Positions 51,767 to 60,784 of a DNA stretch of 64,000 bases are shown here, one piece after another. The DNA comes from an uncultured Clostridia bacterium (lineage in GTDB: Bacteria > Bacillota > Clostridia > Oscillospirales > Acutalibacteraceae). The DNA lies in contig CALEHY010000014.1 of NCBI GenBank assembly GCA_937876375.1, positions 10,121-74,120 on the forward strand. The letters are read 5' to 3'. The stretch's first letter is position 1. Each line of letters begins with the position of its first letter. Below the pieces are notes generated by a model. That model saw nothing but the letters and a program-made list of their open reading frames with translations. It did not search any database and was not told where the DNA came from. The position numbers and the translations under genes were made by a program.

Positions 51767-53686
51767 ATGAAGGATAATTTCGATTTTATAAAAGAAAAAT
51801 TTGACGCTGAAAATATCACTGCGCCAAATGATATTGGCACTGATTTTGTTATGAGCAAAATTAATGATAAGAGCACAAAGCGTGTCAAATTCCCTACAAA
51901 AAAGGTAATCGGTGGACTAGCTAGTATGGTAGCGTGTGTCGCTGTAGTAGCAATCGCTATCAACAGTCTAGCACCTAGCGTGATAACACCAGCGCCAGTA
52001 ATAGCCGAGGCAAGCGAGCTCATCACATTTGATAATTACGACAGTATCAAGAGCACACTAAAGGATATGGGTGTCGGCACAAGGACAGAGCATAATATTG
52101 ACCAAATGAAAGGTGAGATAGTAAATATGCTCAGCTATAGCCAAAAATATGATTCTGATGCTGTAAGTGACGAAAGCATTAGCGAATCATCAGACTCATT
52201 TGGTCAGACCTATCTTCAGGTCGACGGTGTCGATGAGGGCGATATAGTCAAGACTGATGGCGAATATATCTATGTCGCAACGTCAAACGAGATACGCATT
52301 CATTCTGCCAAGGGTGCAAATTCAGAGGAAATGGACCCTATCGATATTAGTGGCGAGATATTCGATATGTACCTAAATGGTGACAACATAATAGTCAACA
52401 CATATTTCTACTCCGACGACAAAACAGTCACCACCATCTACGACAAATCGAACGCAAAAAAGGTCAAGAAGCTGGACGAATTTGCCCAGAGTGGATACTA
52501 CACCTCATCACGAATGATTGGCTCAAATATCTATGTAGTAACTGACCAGTTAATACACACCCAAGACGACGTGCCATATGTCACCTGCAAGGGCAAAAAA
52601 GCAAAGCTGAATGCAAAATCAATCTCCTGTGTCGAGGATCCAACCGACGCAGAATACCTAGTAATCACTAGGATTGACACAGCTGATTTGAGCGCTGAAA
52701 CCGAAACAAAGGCTATACTAGGTGCGTCAAGCAATGTGTACTGTAATATGGACAATATGTTCATCACAGGGGCAGTGTACACCACCCCTAATGTTAAGAA
52801 ATCAACAGGCAAAAACGGTGTCACTATTGACACAATAGAGGATGACGATATAGCATATTATATGCCAGCACCAACACAGCAGACCGAAATCATCAAGGTC
52901 AGCCTTGGCGAGAGCATACAGTTCGTCGCTACAGCAAAGGTCAACGGACATATATACAGCCAGTATGCTATGGACGAAAGGAACGGCAACCTACGAATTG
53001 CAACGACCTCTACTGATGATAATGGCAAGGACGTGAACAATCTGTTCATCCTTGATGACAAGCTACAGCCACTGGGCAAGGTTGACGGATTTGCACCAAC
53101 AGAGAGCATCAAGGCTGTAAAATATGTTGGCGACACTGCATATGTCATCACATACGAGCAGACCGACCCACTATTCGTTATCGACCTATCCAACCCAAAA
53201 AAGCCAGCTATCCTTGGCGAATGCAAGATAGACGGATTTTCTACAATGCTAGTGCCAATCGGTGATGACAAGCTAATGGGTATCGGATATTATACTGAGG
53301 ACCATACTGATGACGATATCGATATGGAGATAACAGAGGGTATCAAACTGGCGCTGTTCGATATCAGCGACAAAACTAACCCAAAGGTTATTGACGAAAA
53401 GGTACTAAAGGGATATTCATCATCTGTTCAGTGGACACCAAAGGCACTAATGCACCATAGCGAACGAAACACATATATCATCCCATTCGGTAGCGATGAT
53501 TATGTTAACAACAAGGCAATCACTGGTGCACTAGAATTCAGCGTTAGTGGTAGCAAATTCACTGATATCACTAGATATACAATAGCAAACGATGACTACG
53601 ATACCATAGAGCGATGCACATATGTAAACGATGACCTGTATATGTTCACCTGGAATGGCGAAATGTACTCATCGATATTAAAATAG
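51767..53686 (+). CDS. Membrane protein with beta-propeller domain, possible anti-sigma factor
   Basis: 639 residues. A short cytoplasmic N-terminus (about 1-46, with an N-terminal helix opening MKDNFDFIKEKFDAEN), a membrane helix (about 47-67), then an extracellular region with the family pattern YLQVDGVDEGDIVKTDGEYIYVATSNEIRI and repeated blades rich in Asp and Gly (PF09826-like beta-propeller). The organisation cytosolic tail/one TM/large outside domain directly after an ECF sigma gene is that of an anti-sigma factor, though no ZAS zinc motif is present. What the propeller binds is unknown. Confidence 0.82.
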   Translation: MKDNFDFIKEKFDAENITAPNDIGTDFVMSKINDKSTKRVKFPTKKVIGGLASMVACVAVVAIAINSLAPSVITPAPVIAEASELITFDNYDSIKSTLKDMGVGTRTEHNIDQMKGEIVNMLSYSQKYDSDAVSDESISESSDSFGQTYLQVDGVDEGDIVKTDGEYIYVATSNEIRIHSAKGANSEEMDPIDISGEIFDMYLNGDNIIVNTYFYSDDKTVTTIYDKSNAKKVKKLDEFAQSGYYTSSRMIGSNIYVVTDQLIHTQDDVPYVTCKGKKAKLNAKSISCVEDPTDAEYLVITRIDTADLSAETETKAILGASSNVYCNMDNMFITGAVYTTPNVKKSTGKNGVTIDTIEDDDIAYYMPAPTQQTEIIKVSLGESIQFVATAKVNGHIYSQYAMDERNGNLRIATTSTDDNGKDVNNLFILDDKLQPLGKVDGFAPTESIKAVKYVGDTAYVITYEQTDPLFVIDLSNPKKPAILGECKIDGFSTMLVPIGDDKLMGIGYYTEDHTDDDIDMEITEGIKLALFDISDKTNPKVIDEKVLKGYSSSVQWTPKALMHHSERNTYIIPFGSDDYVNNKAITGALEFSVSGSKFTDITRYTIANDDYDTIERCTYVNDDLYMFTWNGEMYSSILK

Positions 53687-53690
53687 ATCA

Positions 53691-53720
53691 AAAAAGGGAG
53701 TTCTAATGAACTCCCTTTTT
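53691..53720 (+). terminator. Terminator after the beta-propeller gene
   Basis: AAAAAGGGAGTTC, TAAT loop, GAACTCCCTTTTT. Confidence 0.93.
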
Positions 53721-53725
53721 AATAT

Positions 53726-53812
53726 AAAATTGATAATTAATGGTGGGTTTCATCCACACCTATAATAATTGCGTCGCAGACCCATAATTCTACATTATGA
53801 ATTCTCAATTTT
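53726..53812. repeat. Degenerate AT-rich repeat, copy 2, with inverted ends
   Basis: AAAATTGATAATTAATGG (53726-53743) opens the segment, and the reverse complement of a related sequence (AAAATTGAGAATTCATAATG) closes it at 53793-53812. About 87 bp with no gene, between two hairpins. The core matches the copy at 28665-28682 with one change. It may be a dead MITE-like repeat. Confidence 0.55.
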
Positions 53813-53815
53813 AAA

Positions 53816-54334
53816 TTAGAAATTAAAATCTATATAATCCTGTTTTGTGAATCTATGATATGTCATACCAAGGTCCTCTGTGTCGATACAGTACCAGAAT
53901 TCATCCGGTGTGCCATCGGCAAAGTAGATGAGATAGTCGAACTCGTCATTATCCACCCTTTCGACCACAACATTGTCACTATAAGCCTTAAAAACAGCAA
54001 TAATGTCATCAATCGTAGCGTCAAATCGACGAACAGTAGCAATGAATTTTACAAGAAAATCATCGTCACTAATAAGACTGTGCACATAGTCAACACCATC
54101 TGCAGACACAGTAAAACGATACCCATTCTCTATCCTGCTGTACGATATCTCACCAAGGTCATCACAGCTAGCACAAAACTCATCTAGCACCTCGTCACTA
54201 GGCTGTACACCTAACAAATTAGCCAGTGATGAGCTAACATAATTCACACCGATAGGCATACTATCATATCCTAGCTTTATCTGTGACTCCTTGATAATGT
54301 TTATCAAATTGTTTTTCAAATTATCAAAATTCAT
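53816..54334 (-). CDS. DUF3877-like protein
   Basis: 172 residues. The front MNFDNLKNNLINIIKESQIKLGYDSMPIGVNYVSSSLANLLG and the later stretch YSRIENGYRFTVSADGVDYVH agree with what I recall of the DUF3877 family of uncharacterised Firmicutes proteins. Cytoplasmic, no signal or membrane segment. Single gene; no clear promoter assigned. Function unknown. Confidence 0.65.
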   Translation of the reverse strand: MNFDNLKNNLINIIKESQIKLGYDSMPIGVNYVSSSLANLLGVQPSDEVLDEFCASCDDLGEISYSRIENGYRFTVSADGVDYVHSLISDDDFLVKFIATVRRFDATIDDIIAVFKAYSDNVVVERVDNDEFDYLIYFADGTPDEFWYCIDTEDLGMTYHRFTKQDYIDFNF

Positions 54335-54381
54335 AATAAATAACTGTAAAATGAACTAATCCGAAATCGATGGATTTTGTT

Positions 54382-55422
54382 TTATAACTGGTCAGCAATA
54401 TTGTAGATCAAATCTCTTGTCTTATCCCAACCAAGACATGGGTCAGTAATAGACTTGCCATATACACCATCATCGATTGACTGGGCACCATCCTCAATGT
54501 AGGACTCAATCATAAAGCCCTTGACCATCTTGGCAATATCATCGCTATGACGCATAGAATGGAGCACCTCGTTAGCAATACGAATCTGCTCAAGATACTT
54601 TTTACCAGAGTTAGAATGGTTAGTATCCACTACGACAGCTGGGTTAACAAATCCATCATTGCAGTACATATCGTGTAGAGTGATAAGGTCCTCATAATGA
54701 TAGTTTGAGTGGTTGATGCCGTGCTTATTCACACTACCACGAAGAATAGCGTGTGCAAGTGGATTGCCCTTTGTCTCTACCTCCCAACCTCTGTATAGGA
54801 AGGTGTGACCACTCTGTGCAGCCTTGATAGCGTTTAGCATAATGGAGAAATCACCACTGGTTGGATTCTTCATACCAACTGGGATATTAACTGATGATGA
54901 CACAAGTCTGTGCTCCTGATTTTCTACCGAACGAGCACCGATAGCGATATAGCTAATCAAATCCGATAGGTAGCGCAAATTCTCTGGATATAGCATTTCG
55001 TCAGCACAGGTTAGACCAGTCTGCTCGATAGCAGTCTTGTGCAAATTACGAACCTCAATGATACCCTCAAGCATATCAGGTTTCTTGTTTGGGTCTGGCT
55101 GATGGAGCATACCCTTGTATCCTGCACCAGTAGTTCTAGGCTTGCCAGTGTAGATACGAGGCACGATGAACAGCTTGTCCTCTACCTCCTTTTGCACCTC
55201 TGCAAGACGATTGATATAGTCAAGTACACTATCTGCTCTGTCAGCAGAGCAAGGGCCGATAATAAGTGCGAACTTGTCGCTCTTGCCAGAAAAGATATCT
55301 GCAAGCTCCTTGTCCCTAGCATCCTTGATAGCAGTAGCCTCTGGAGATAGTGGGTACTGTTCCTTAATCTCCTTTGGTACTGGTAGCTTTCTTTTAAATT
55401 CTGTATTAATCATATTATCCAT
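54382..55422 (-). CDS. aroF: 3-Deoxy-7-phosphoheptulonate (DAHP) synthase, class I
   Basis: 346 residues. First step of aromatic amino acid synthesis: condenses PEP and erythrose 4-phosphate. Motifs: LIIGPCSADRADSVLDYINR, PRIYTGKPRTTGAGYKGMLHQPDP, SGDFSIMLNAIKAAQSGH and DTNHSNSGK. It resembles the E. coli AroF/G/H type. GAGGTG lies 8 bases before ATG. Its promoter lies within the terminator of the gene upstream. Which of the three E. coli isoenzymes it resembles cannot be decided. Confidence 0.95.
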   Translation of the reverse strand: MDNMINTEFKRKLPVPKEIKEQYPLSPEATAIKDARDKELADIFSGKSDKFALIIGPCSADRADSVLDYINRLAEVQKEVEDKLFIVPRIYTGKPRTTGAGYKGMLHQPDPNKKPDMLEGIIEVRNLHKTAIEQTGLTCADEMLYPENLRYLSDLISYIAIGARSVENQEHRLVSSSVNIPVGMKNPTSGDFSIMLNAIKAAQSGHTFLYRGWEVETKGNPLAHAILRGSVNKHGINHSNYHYEDLITLHDMYCNDGFVNPAVVVDTNHSNSGKKYLEQIRIANEVLHSMRHSDDIAKMVKGFMIESYIEDGAQSIDDGVYGKSITDPCLGWDKTRDLIYNIADQL

Positions 55423-55445
55423 AATATTTCACCTCGTAAGTATGT

Positions 55446-55474
55446 ATCATAACAAAACAAAGGGCATTTGTCAA
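55446..55474 (-). promoter_or_regulatory. Promoter of the DAHP synthase gene, inside a terminator
   Basis: Minus-strand TTGACA (55469-55474) and TATGAT (55446-55451), 17-bp spacer. The -35 box sits in the 3' arm and loop of the alpha-galactosidase terminator. Confidence 0.7.
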
Positions 55475-55495
55475 AAGTTTTAACAAATGCCCCTA
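55462..55495 (-). terminator. Terminator of the alpha-galactosidase gene
   Basis: GGGCATTTGT (55462-55471) and ACAAATGCCC (55483-55492); on the minus strand a T-rich run follows. Confidence 0.82.
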
Positions 55496-55503
55496 TATTA
55501 TCA

Positions 55504-57561
55504 TTATTCTGCTGATTTAATTCTAATAATCTTGCCTTCTAGTGGCACACCAAGTCTGATTTCGGTGTCGATATTCATCAAATGAGCACCACTATATTTC
55601 TTGTCATCGATGAGATACATTCTGTCCTCATCAAGACCCTTTAGGCGATATGATTTGAACTGTGCGTTGAAGAAATTGTTTGCATCAGCACAGATGAACA
55701 CAACGCTCTCGCTCTTGTCCCTTGTGACATACTGGGTGGCATAAAATCCATCGTCATCATAGCTCGCAATACGATAGAAATCGCCAAGCTGAACGATATC
55801 ACGAAGTTCCTTGTACAGAGCGATATATTCCTTTGTCTTTGCTAGCTCATCCTCATCATACTTCAAGAGATTTGCACCGATAGAAAGACTGCCCTGCATA
55901 GACACATTAAATCTGTAGTCAAGTGTCACTGGTCGTCTGTATTTGTTAGTATCAGTAACCCACGCTCTCATACACTTGATAGGATATAGCATAGAAAAGC
56001 CCTTTTGGATATCAAGTCTGTCCACTGGGTCAGTGTTATCGCTGGTCCATACCATATCAAAGTGTGACAATGCACCAAGCTCTGCACGACCACCACCAGA
56101 TGAGCAAGCCTCTAGCTGAAGATATGGATATTTCTCCTTTAGCCTGTCAGCGATATCATACACAGCCATAGTGTGACGATACCATAGCTCCTGTGGGTTA
56201 TCGAGATTAGCACAGCCAATCTCGGAAAATGGTCTGTTCATATCCCACTTGATATATCTAATGTTGTGTTTTGCAAGCATTATGTCCATACAGTCGAACA
56301 CATATTGCTTGACCTCTGGCATAGTTAGATTTAGCACTAGCTGATGACGGAGCTCGCTCTTTTCTCTCTTTGGATAGTAGTAAATCCAGTCTGGATGAGC
56401 ACGATACAAATCGCTATCGACCTGCACCATCTCTGGCTCAAACCACAGACCAAAATCCATACCAAGAGCGTTAACACCATCAATAAGCTCATCAATGCCC
56501 TTTGGGAATTTTTCATCATTAACGAACCAGTCGCCAAGACCAGCCCAGTCGTTATTACGCTTACCGAACCATCCATCATCCATAACGAACAGCTCACAGC
56601 CGATATCACTAGCAAGCTTTGCAAGTTTTAGCTGTTGCTCAACATTGATATCAAACTCTGTAGCCTCCCAAGAGTTGTACAAAACTGGTAATGGCTTATC
56701 ATTGAACTGCTTTGGCAAGATATTGTCGATAGCATATCTGTTCATCATATTGCTCATATTAGCAAAACCATTTGTGTATCCAAAATATACACAAGGAGTG
56801 GTAAATGTGTCACCAGCCTTTAGGTTATGCGAAAAATCGAAGTCAGAGATACCGAGCATCGCTCTAGTAACACCGACAAAATCTCTCTGTACCTCTACCT
56901 TAAAGCTACCACCATATGCAAGTGCAGCAAAGAACACGTCACCATTGTCCTCATCAGCATTTTGGTGAAGGATAACAGCAGGAGTGTGGGTATGACCAGC
57001 TGTGCCCTTGCGTGAATCGTATGTAAGAGTGCCGTTCTTAACAAGGGTGGACTCCATCTGGAACTCGCCACCCCAAGAGCCATTAGGGTTCATAGAATAA
57101 TATGGCTTGTGTGATGGTAGATTTAGCTCACAGGACATAGCCTTGTTGATGACCAAATCAGCATCGCCATTATTAACTATCTCAACATGCTGTGCGATAA
57201 TATCGGTATCCTTGCTGTATGAATAATGGATATTCATACAAACACCATATGCTTCGTCAACAAGATGAACAACGAGACTATTATCTGTCTGCTCGGCACT
57301 ATCAAACTTGAACACACTATCTCTACAGCCATCTGGATATGTACATTTGAACGCACAGTTGCGATACATTGTACCACCGAATGGTGTATACTCCATCTTC
57401 GCATAGTCAAGTGCAGAATGGTTAGAATTGCACTCGTATGTCATATTAGCCTCATATCCATCAGCCTTTTTGCCATAATGGATATGACGGAGTAGCTTGT
57501 CCTCACTAGCACCTAGTACATAATGGGTATTTTTTGTCTCGATTACAAACACATTATTCAT
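55504..57561 (-). CDS. GH36 alpha-galactosidase
   Basis: 685 residues, cytoplasmic (no signal). N-terminal beta-supersandwich, a TIM barrel and a C-terminal beta domain. The nucleophile Asp is in YIKWDMNRPFSEIG, the acid/base Asp in DMVWTSDNTDPVDRL, with SGGGRAELGAL between. Removes alpha-galactose from raffinose, stachyose and melibiose. With LacZ and the fructose PTS it indicates plant oligosaccharide use. AGGGAG lies 8 bases before ATG. Confidence 0.95.
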   Translation of the reverse strand: MNNVFVIETKNTHYVLGASEDKLLRHIHYGKKADGYEANMTYECNSNHSALDYAKMEYTPFGGTMYRNCAFKCTYPDGCRDSVFKFDSAEQTDNSLVVHLVDEAYGVCMNIHYSYSKDTDIIAQHVEIVNNGDADLVINKAMSCELNLPSHKPYYSMNPNGSWGGEFQMESTLVKNGTLTYDSRKGTAGHTHTPAVILHQNADEDNGDVFFAALAYGGSFKVEVQRDFVGVTRAMLGISDFDFSHNLKAGDTFTTPCVYFGYTNGFANMSNMMNRYAIDNILPKQFNDKPLPVLYNSWEATEFDINVEQQLKLAKLASDIGCELFVMDDGWFGKRNNDWAGLGDWFVNDEKFPKGIDELIDGVNALGMDFGLWFEPEMVQVDSDLYRAHPDWIYYYPKREKSELRHQLVLNLTMPEVKQYVFDCMDIMLAKHNIRYIKWDMNRPFSEIGCANLDNPQELWYRHTMAVYDIADRLKEKYPYLQLEACSSGGGRAELGALSHFDMVWTSDNTDPVDRLDIQKGFSMLYPIKCMRAWVTDTNKYRRPVTLDYRFNVSMQGSLSIGANLLKYDEDELAKTKEYIALYKELRDIVQLGDFYRIASYDDDGFYATQYVTRDKSESVVFICADANNFFNAQFKSYRLKGLDEDRMYLIDDKKYSGAHLMNIDTEIRLGVPLEGKIIRIKSAE

Positions 57562-57589
57562 AATAAATCTCCCTGTTCGATTTGAATTT

Positions 57590-57619
57590 ATTATACAATA
57601 TTATCATAAGTGTATGCAA
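57590..57619 (-). promoter_or_regulatory. Promoter of the alpha-galactosidase gene
   Basis: Minus-strand TTGCAT (57614-57619) and TATAAT (57590-57595), 18-bp spacer. Confidence 0.65.
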
Positions 57620-57650
57620 TACAAATTTTTATTTTGCAAGTTTTGGTGTG

Positions 57651-57679
57651 TTGACATATTAATTTTATATTGTTATAAT
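57651..57679 (+). promoter_or_regulatory. Perfect consensus sigma-A promoter of zapA
   Basis: TTGACA (57651-57656), 17-bp spacer, TATAAT (57674-57679). Confidence 0.85.
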
Positions 57680-57719
57680 AATTTTGTATACAAGATATGT
57701 GATGAAATAGGGTGAAAAT

Positions 57720-58070
57720 ATGGAAAAGAACAAGGTTACACTAAAAATTTGTGGTGGTAGCTATACCATCGTTACAGAGGATGACCCAGACTATGTAGAG
57801 AATTTGGGTGAGCTCATCGACAAGGAGATGAGAGCTATTAGTGGCGAGGCTCCATCATTGAGCCAGACACAGTGTGCTGTCCTAGTAGCACTTGACCAGG
57901 CTGACGCTTGCAAAAAAGCGACTGCATCTGCCGACAACCTACGTGCACAAATCAAGGATTATCTTGAGGACAGTGCTAGAGCTAGGATGGAGGTTGACGT
58001 CGCTAGACGAGAGATTGAGCGCCTTAATCGTGAAATCAGCACTCTACGCTCAAAGCTTGCAGAAAGATAA
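57720..58070 (+). CDS. zapA: Cell division protein ZapA-like
   Basis: 116 residues: N-terminal beta-beta-alpha-beta region (KVTLKICGGSYTIVTEDDPDYVENLGELIDKEM) with the standard ZapA opening, then a long helix that would form a coiled coil (about 60-116, with ARREIERLNREISTLRSKL heptads). ZapA bundles FtsZ and joins the divisome. It starts a unit that also includes the U32 and Maf genes if transcription passes the following hairpin. Confidence 0.9.
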   Translation: MEKNKVTLKICGGSYTIVTEDDPDYVENLGELIDKEMRAISGEAPSLSQTQCAVLVALDQADACKKATASADNLRAQIKDYLEDSARARMEVDVARREIERLNREISTLRSKLAER

Positions 58071-58074
58071 AACT

Positions 58075-58098
58075 AGAGCACCATTTGGTGCTCTTTTT
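58075..58098 (+). terminator. Terminator between zapA and the U32 gene
   Basis: AGAGCACC (58075-58082), ATTT loop, GGTGCTCT (58087-58094) then T4. The U32 gene begins only 15 bases later without a visible promoter, so read-through probably occurs. Confidence 0.8.
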
Positions 58099-58112
58099 AA
58101 TTAGGTAATGAT

Positions 58113-60116
58113 ATGAACAAAATCGAGATACTAGCACCTGCCGGTGGTATGGAATCATTGATTTCTGCTGTTAGGTGTGGTGCTAATGCCGTGTATCTGG
58201 GCACAAAGAGTATGAACGCTCGTCGAAATGCCGATAATTTCGATAATGACGAGCTAGTCAAGGCTGTCGAATACTGTCATCAGCGAAATGTCAAGGTATA
58301 TATGACAGCGAACACCCTAGTGTCTGACACAGAGATGAAAACTGCATATGACACTATCAAATCTGCAATGGACGCTGGCATTGACGGATTTATTGTGCAG
58401 GATTTGGGTCTTGCAAGGATGATACACGACTGTTTTCCAGACGCTAGGCTACATGCCTCAACCCAGTGCAGTGTCAACACACCTGATGGATTCAAAAAAT
58501 TGCAGGAGCTAGGCTTTTGCAGAGCTGTTATTCCTAGAGAAATGACAGCTGACGAGATAAGAGAAATACGAAATGCTACCGATATTGAGCTAGAGATATT
58601 TGTACACGGCGCTCTATGTATGAGCGTTAGTGGACAGTGCTATATGTCAGCAATGCTTGGCTCTCGTAGTGGCAACAGAGGTCTGTGTGCACAGCCTTGC
58701 AGACTGTCGTTCTCTGCTGACAACAGTGGTAGCTGTGATTTGTCGCTAAAGGATTTGAGCCTTATTAGCAAAATCAAGGATATCGCTGACTTGGGCGTTA
58801 TCAGTCTAAAGATTGAGGGCAGAATGAAGCGACCAGAATATGTCGCTGCTGCTGTTACAGCTTGCAAAAAAGCAATAGATGGCGAATATTCACCTAATGA
58901 TGAGAATGTGCTAAAGAGTGTGTTCTCTCGTTCAGGATTTACAAACGGATATTTCACTGGTGAGAGAAAGGATATGTTCGGCACAAGGCAAAAGGAGGAC
59001 GTTGTATCAGCAAAGGACGTTCTAAAGGATTTGTCACACCTTTATGATAACGAAAATCCTCTCATTCCTGTCAATATCGCACTAAAATGCAAGGCAAATG
59101 AGCCACTAGAGCTCACTATGTCCACCGATGACAAGAGCATTACACTACAATCCGTCGTGCCAGAGACTGCTATCAACAAGCCAATGACTATCGACATACT
59201 AAAGACCAGAATATCAAAGCTTGGTGGCACACAGTACTATGCAAAAAATGTTGATATAACACTTGATGATGGACTGATTGTTCCAGCAAGCAAGATAAAC
59301 GAGCTACGCAGAGATGCTGTCGAAAAGTTGAACGAGGTCGAGCACAAATCATACACCACCCTACCATTCAACGCTGTTACCAGCGCAAAAAAGGACAGCA
59401 CCCCATATCTAACAGCAAGATTTCTCGACCCAAGCACTATACCAAGCGACCACCCATTCAAGCGAGTGTTCATTCCTATTTGGAGCGATAATGACGATTT
59501 CATTACCCACAATGCTGGAGTGGAGATACCACGAGGTCTGTTCGGTATGGAGCAAAAGCTAAAGGACAGATTAAATGAGCTAAAGCAAATCGGCGTCACA
59601 AAGGCACTGTGCTCAAATCTTGGTGCATACGAGACAGCAAAAGCTATGGGATATGAGGTGTATGGCGATTTCGGTCTAAACATATTCAACAGCAACAGTG
59701 CTAGCCAAATCAAGTCCCCTATCCTATCATTCGAGCTAACGATTGATGAGGCAAACTCCATCAATGCAGAGGACACAGGTATTATCGGCTACGGCAAGCT
59801 ACCACTAATGCTAACACGAAACTGTCCTATCAAGAACAATATCGGCTGTGCAAAATGTGGCAAAAATGGTGCACTGACTGACCGAAAGGGGTATAAATTC
59901 TCTGTAAAGTGCTCATCATACCCTTGTGTAGAGATACTCAACCCAGTACCTCTATATATGGCTGACAGAATGCATGAGATACATACCGACTTTGTACACC
60001 TATATTTCACTGACGAAAACAAGAACGAGGTTGACGATATAGTCAATATGTACAAAAATAGAGCAAAAAATGATACCAAGTACACAAGAGGACTGTACTA
60101 CAGAGGAGTAATGTAA
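58113..60116 (+). CDS. U32 family protein, RlhA-like (rRNA hydroxylation)
   Basis: 667 residues. Opening MNKIEILAPAGGMESLISAVRCGANAVYLGTKSMNARRNADNF, then the ASTQCSVNTPDG and VHGALCMSVSGQCYMSAMLGSRSGNRGLCAQPCR segment; the Cys residues are the probable Fe-S cluster ligands of U32 proteins. The length and a C-terminal DUF3656-like domain point to RlhA, which hydroxylates a cytidine of 23S rRNA, rather than TrhP (about 450 residues, tRNA). Not a protease despite the family name. maf follows after one base. Confidence 0.9.
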   Translation: MNKIEILAPAGGMESLISAVRCGANAVYLGTKSMNARRNADNFDNDELVKAVEYCHQRNVKVYMTANTLVSDTEMKTAYDTIKSAMDAGIDGFIVQDLGLARMIHDCFPDARLHASTQCSVNTPDGFKKLQELGFCRAVIPREMTADEIREIRNATDIELEIFVHGALCMSVSGQCYMSAMLGSRSGNRGLCAQPCRLSFSADNSGSCDLSLKDLSLISKIKDIADLGVISLKIEGRMKRPEYVAAAVTACKKAIDGEYSPNDENVLKSVFSRSGFTNGYFTGERKDMFGTRQKEDVVSAKDVLKDLSHLYDNENPLIPVNIALKCKANEPLELTMSTDDKSITLQSVVPETAINKPMTIDILKTRISKLGGTQYYAKNVDITLDDGLIVPASKINELRRDAVEKLNEVEHKSYTTLPFNAVTSAKKDSTPYLTARFLDPSTIPSDHPFKRVFIPIWSDNDDFITHNAGVEIPRGLFGMEQKLKDRLNELKQIGVTKALCSNLGAYETAKAMGYEVYGDFGLNIFNSNSASQIKSPILSFELTIDEANSINAEDTGIIGYGKLPLMLTRNCPIKNNIGCAKCGKNGALTDRKGYKFSVKCSSYPCVEILNPVPLYMADRMHEIHTDFVHLYFTDENKNEVDDIVNMYKNRAKNDTKYTRGLYYRGVM

Positions 60117-60117
60117 A

Positions 60118-60666
60118 ATGATTGTCCTAGCATCAAAAAGCCCTAGACGAAAAGAGCTACTACAATACATAACTACTGATTTTGTAATCAAATCTGCCGA
60201 GGTTGACGAAACACTACCTGATGGCATCACACCTGACAAGGCTGTCGAATATCTATCTAGGATAAAGGCAGAACCGTTTGGCAACAATGACGATATTGTT
60301 ATCGGTGCAGACACTGTCGTATCCTGCAATGGCAAGATACTTGGCAAGCCAAAAGACACTGATGACGCACGAAAGATGCTACAGCTCCTATCTGGCAGAG
60401 AGCACGAGGTATACACTGGCGTTACTGTAATAAAGAGCGACGAGGTATACACATTCAGCGTGTGCACTGGTGTAAAATTCTTTGATTTAACCGACGAAGA
60501 TATCGACCGATATATCGCCACTGGCGAGCCAATGGACAAGGCTGGTGCATATGGCATACAAGGATATGGCTCACTGCTAGTCGAGGAGATACACGGTGAT
60601 TACTTTAATGTAGTAGGTTTACCAATTAGTAAACTTAATAGACTACTGTTTAGCAAAGAGTATTAA
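60118..60666 (+). CDS. maf: Maf-family nucleotide pyrophosphatase
   Basis: 182 residues. Opens IVLASKSPRRKELLQ, the Maf signature, then SAEVDE, IGADTVVSCNGKILGKPKD and GAYGIQGYGSLLVEEIHGDYFNVVGLPI. Hydrolyses non-canonical or UTP/TTP nucleotides and limits septation. The start codon is one base downstream of the U32 stop, so translation is coupled. Confidence 0.95.
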   Translation: MIVLASKSPRRKELLQYITTDFVIKSAEVDETLPDGITPDKAVEYLSRIKAEPFGNNDDIVIGADTVVSCNGKILGKPKDTDDARKMLQLLSGREHEVYTGVTVIKSDEVYTFSVCTGVKFFDLTDEDIDRYIATGEPMDKAGAYGIQGYGSLLVEEIHGDYFNVVGLPISKLNRLLFSKEY

Positions 60667-60699
60667 AATTAGTTAAATCGACGAAATTTGTAAAGTTTG

Positions 60700-60728
60700 T
60701 TGAAAAGCACCCTCCAAAATGTTACAAT
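60700..60728 (+). promoter_or_regulatory. Promoter of the PHP gene
   Basis: TTGAAA (60700-60705) and TACAAT (60723-60728), 17-bp spacer. Confidence 0.75.
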
Positions 60729-60784
60729 GTATTTGGGTAAAATCGGCAGCAATATTCCATTTTTTACCCGAAAGGAGAACGATT

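Noticed and set aside
59237..59776. 179-codon frame opposite the U32 gene
   Set aside because: Shadow of a conserved gene; no start signal.
58113..60116. Collagenase-type protease (U32 family name)
   Set aside because: Known U32 members act in RNA hydroxylation; the conserved Cys cluster fits that and no protease motif is visible.
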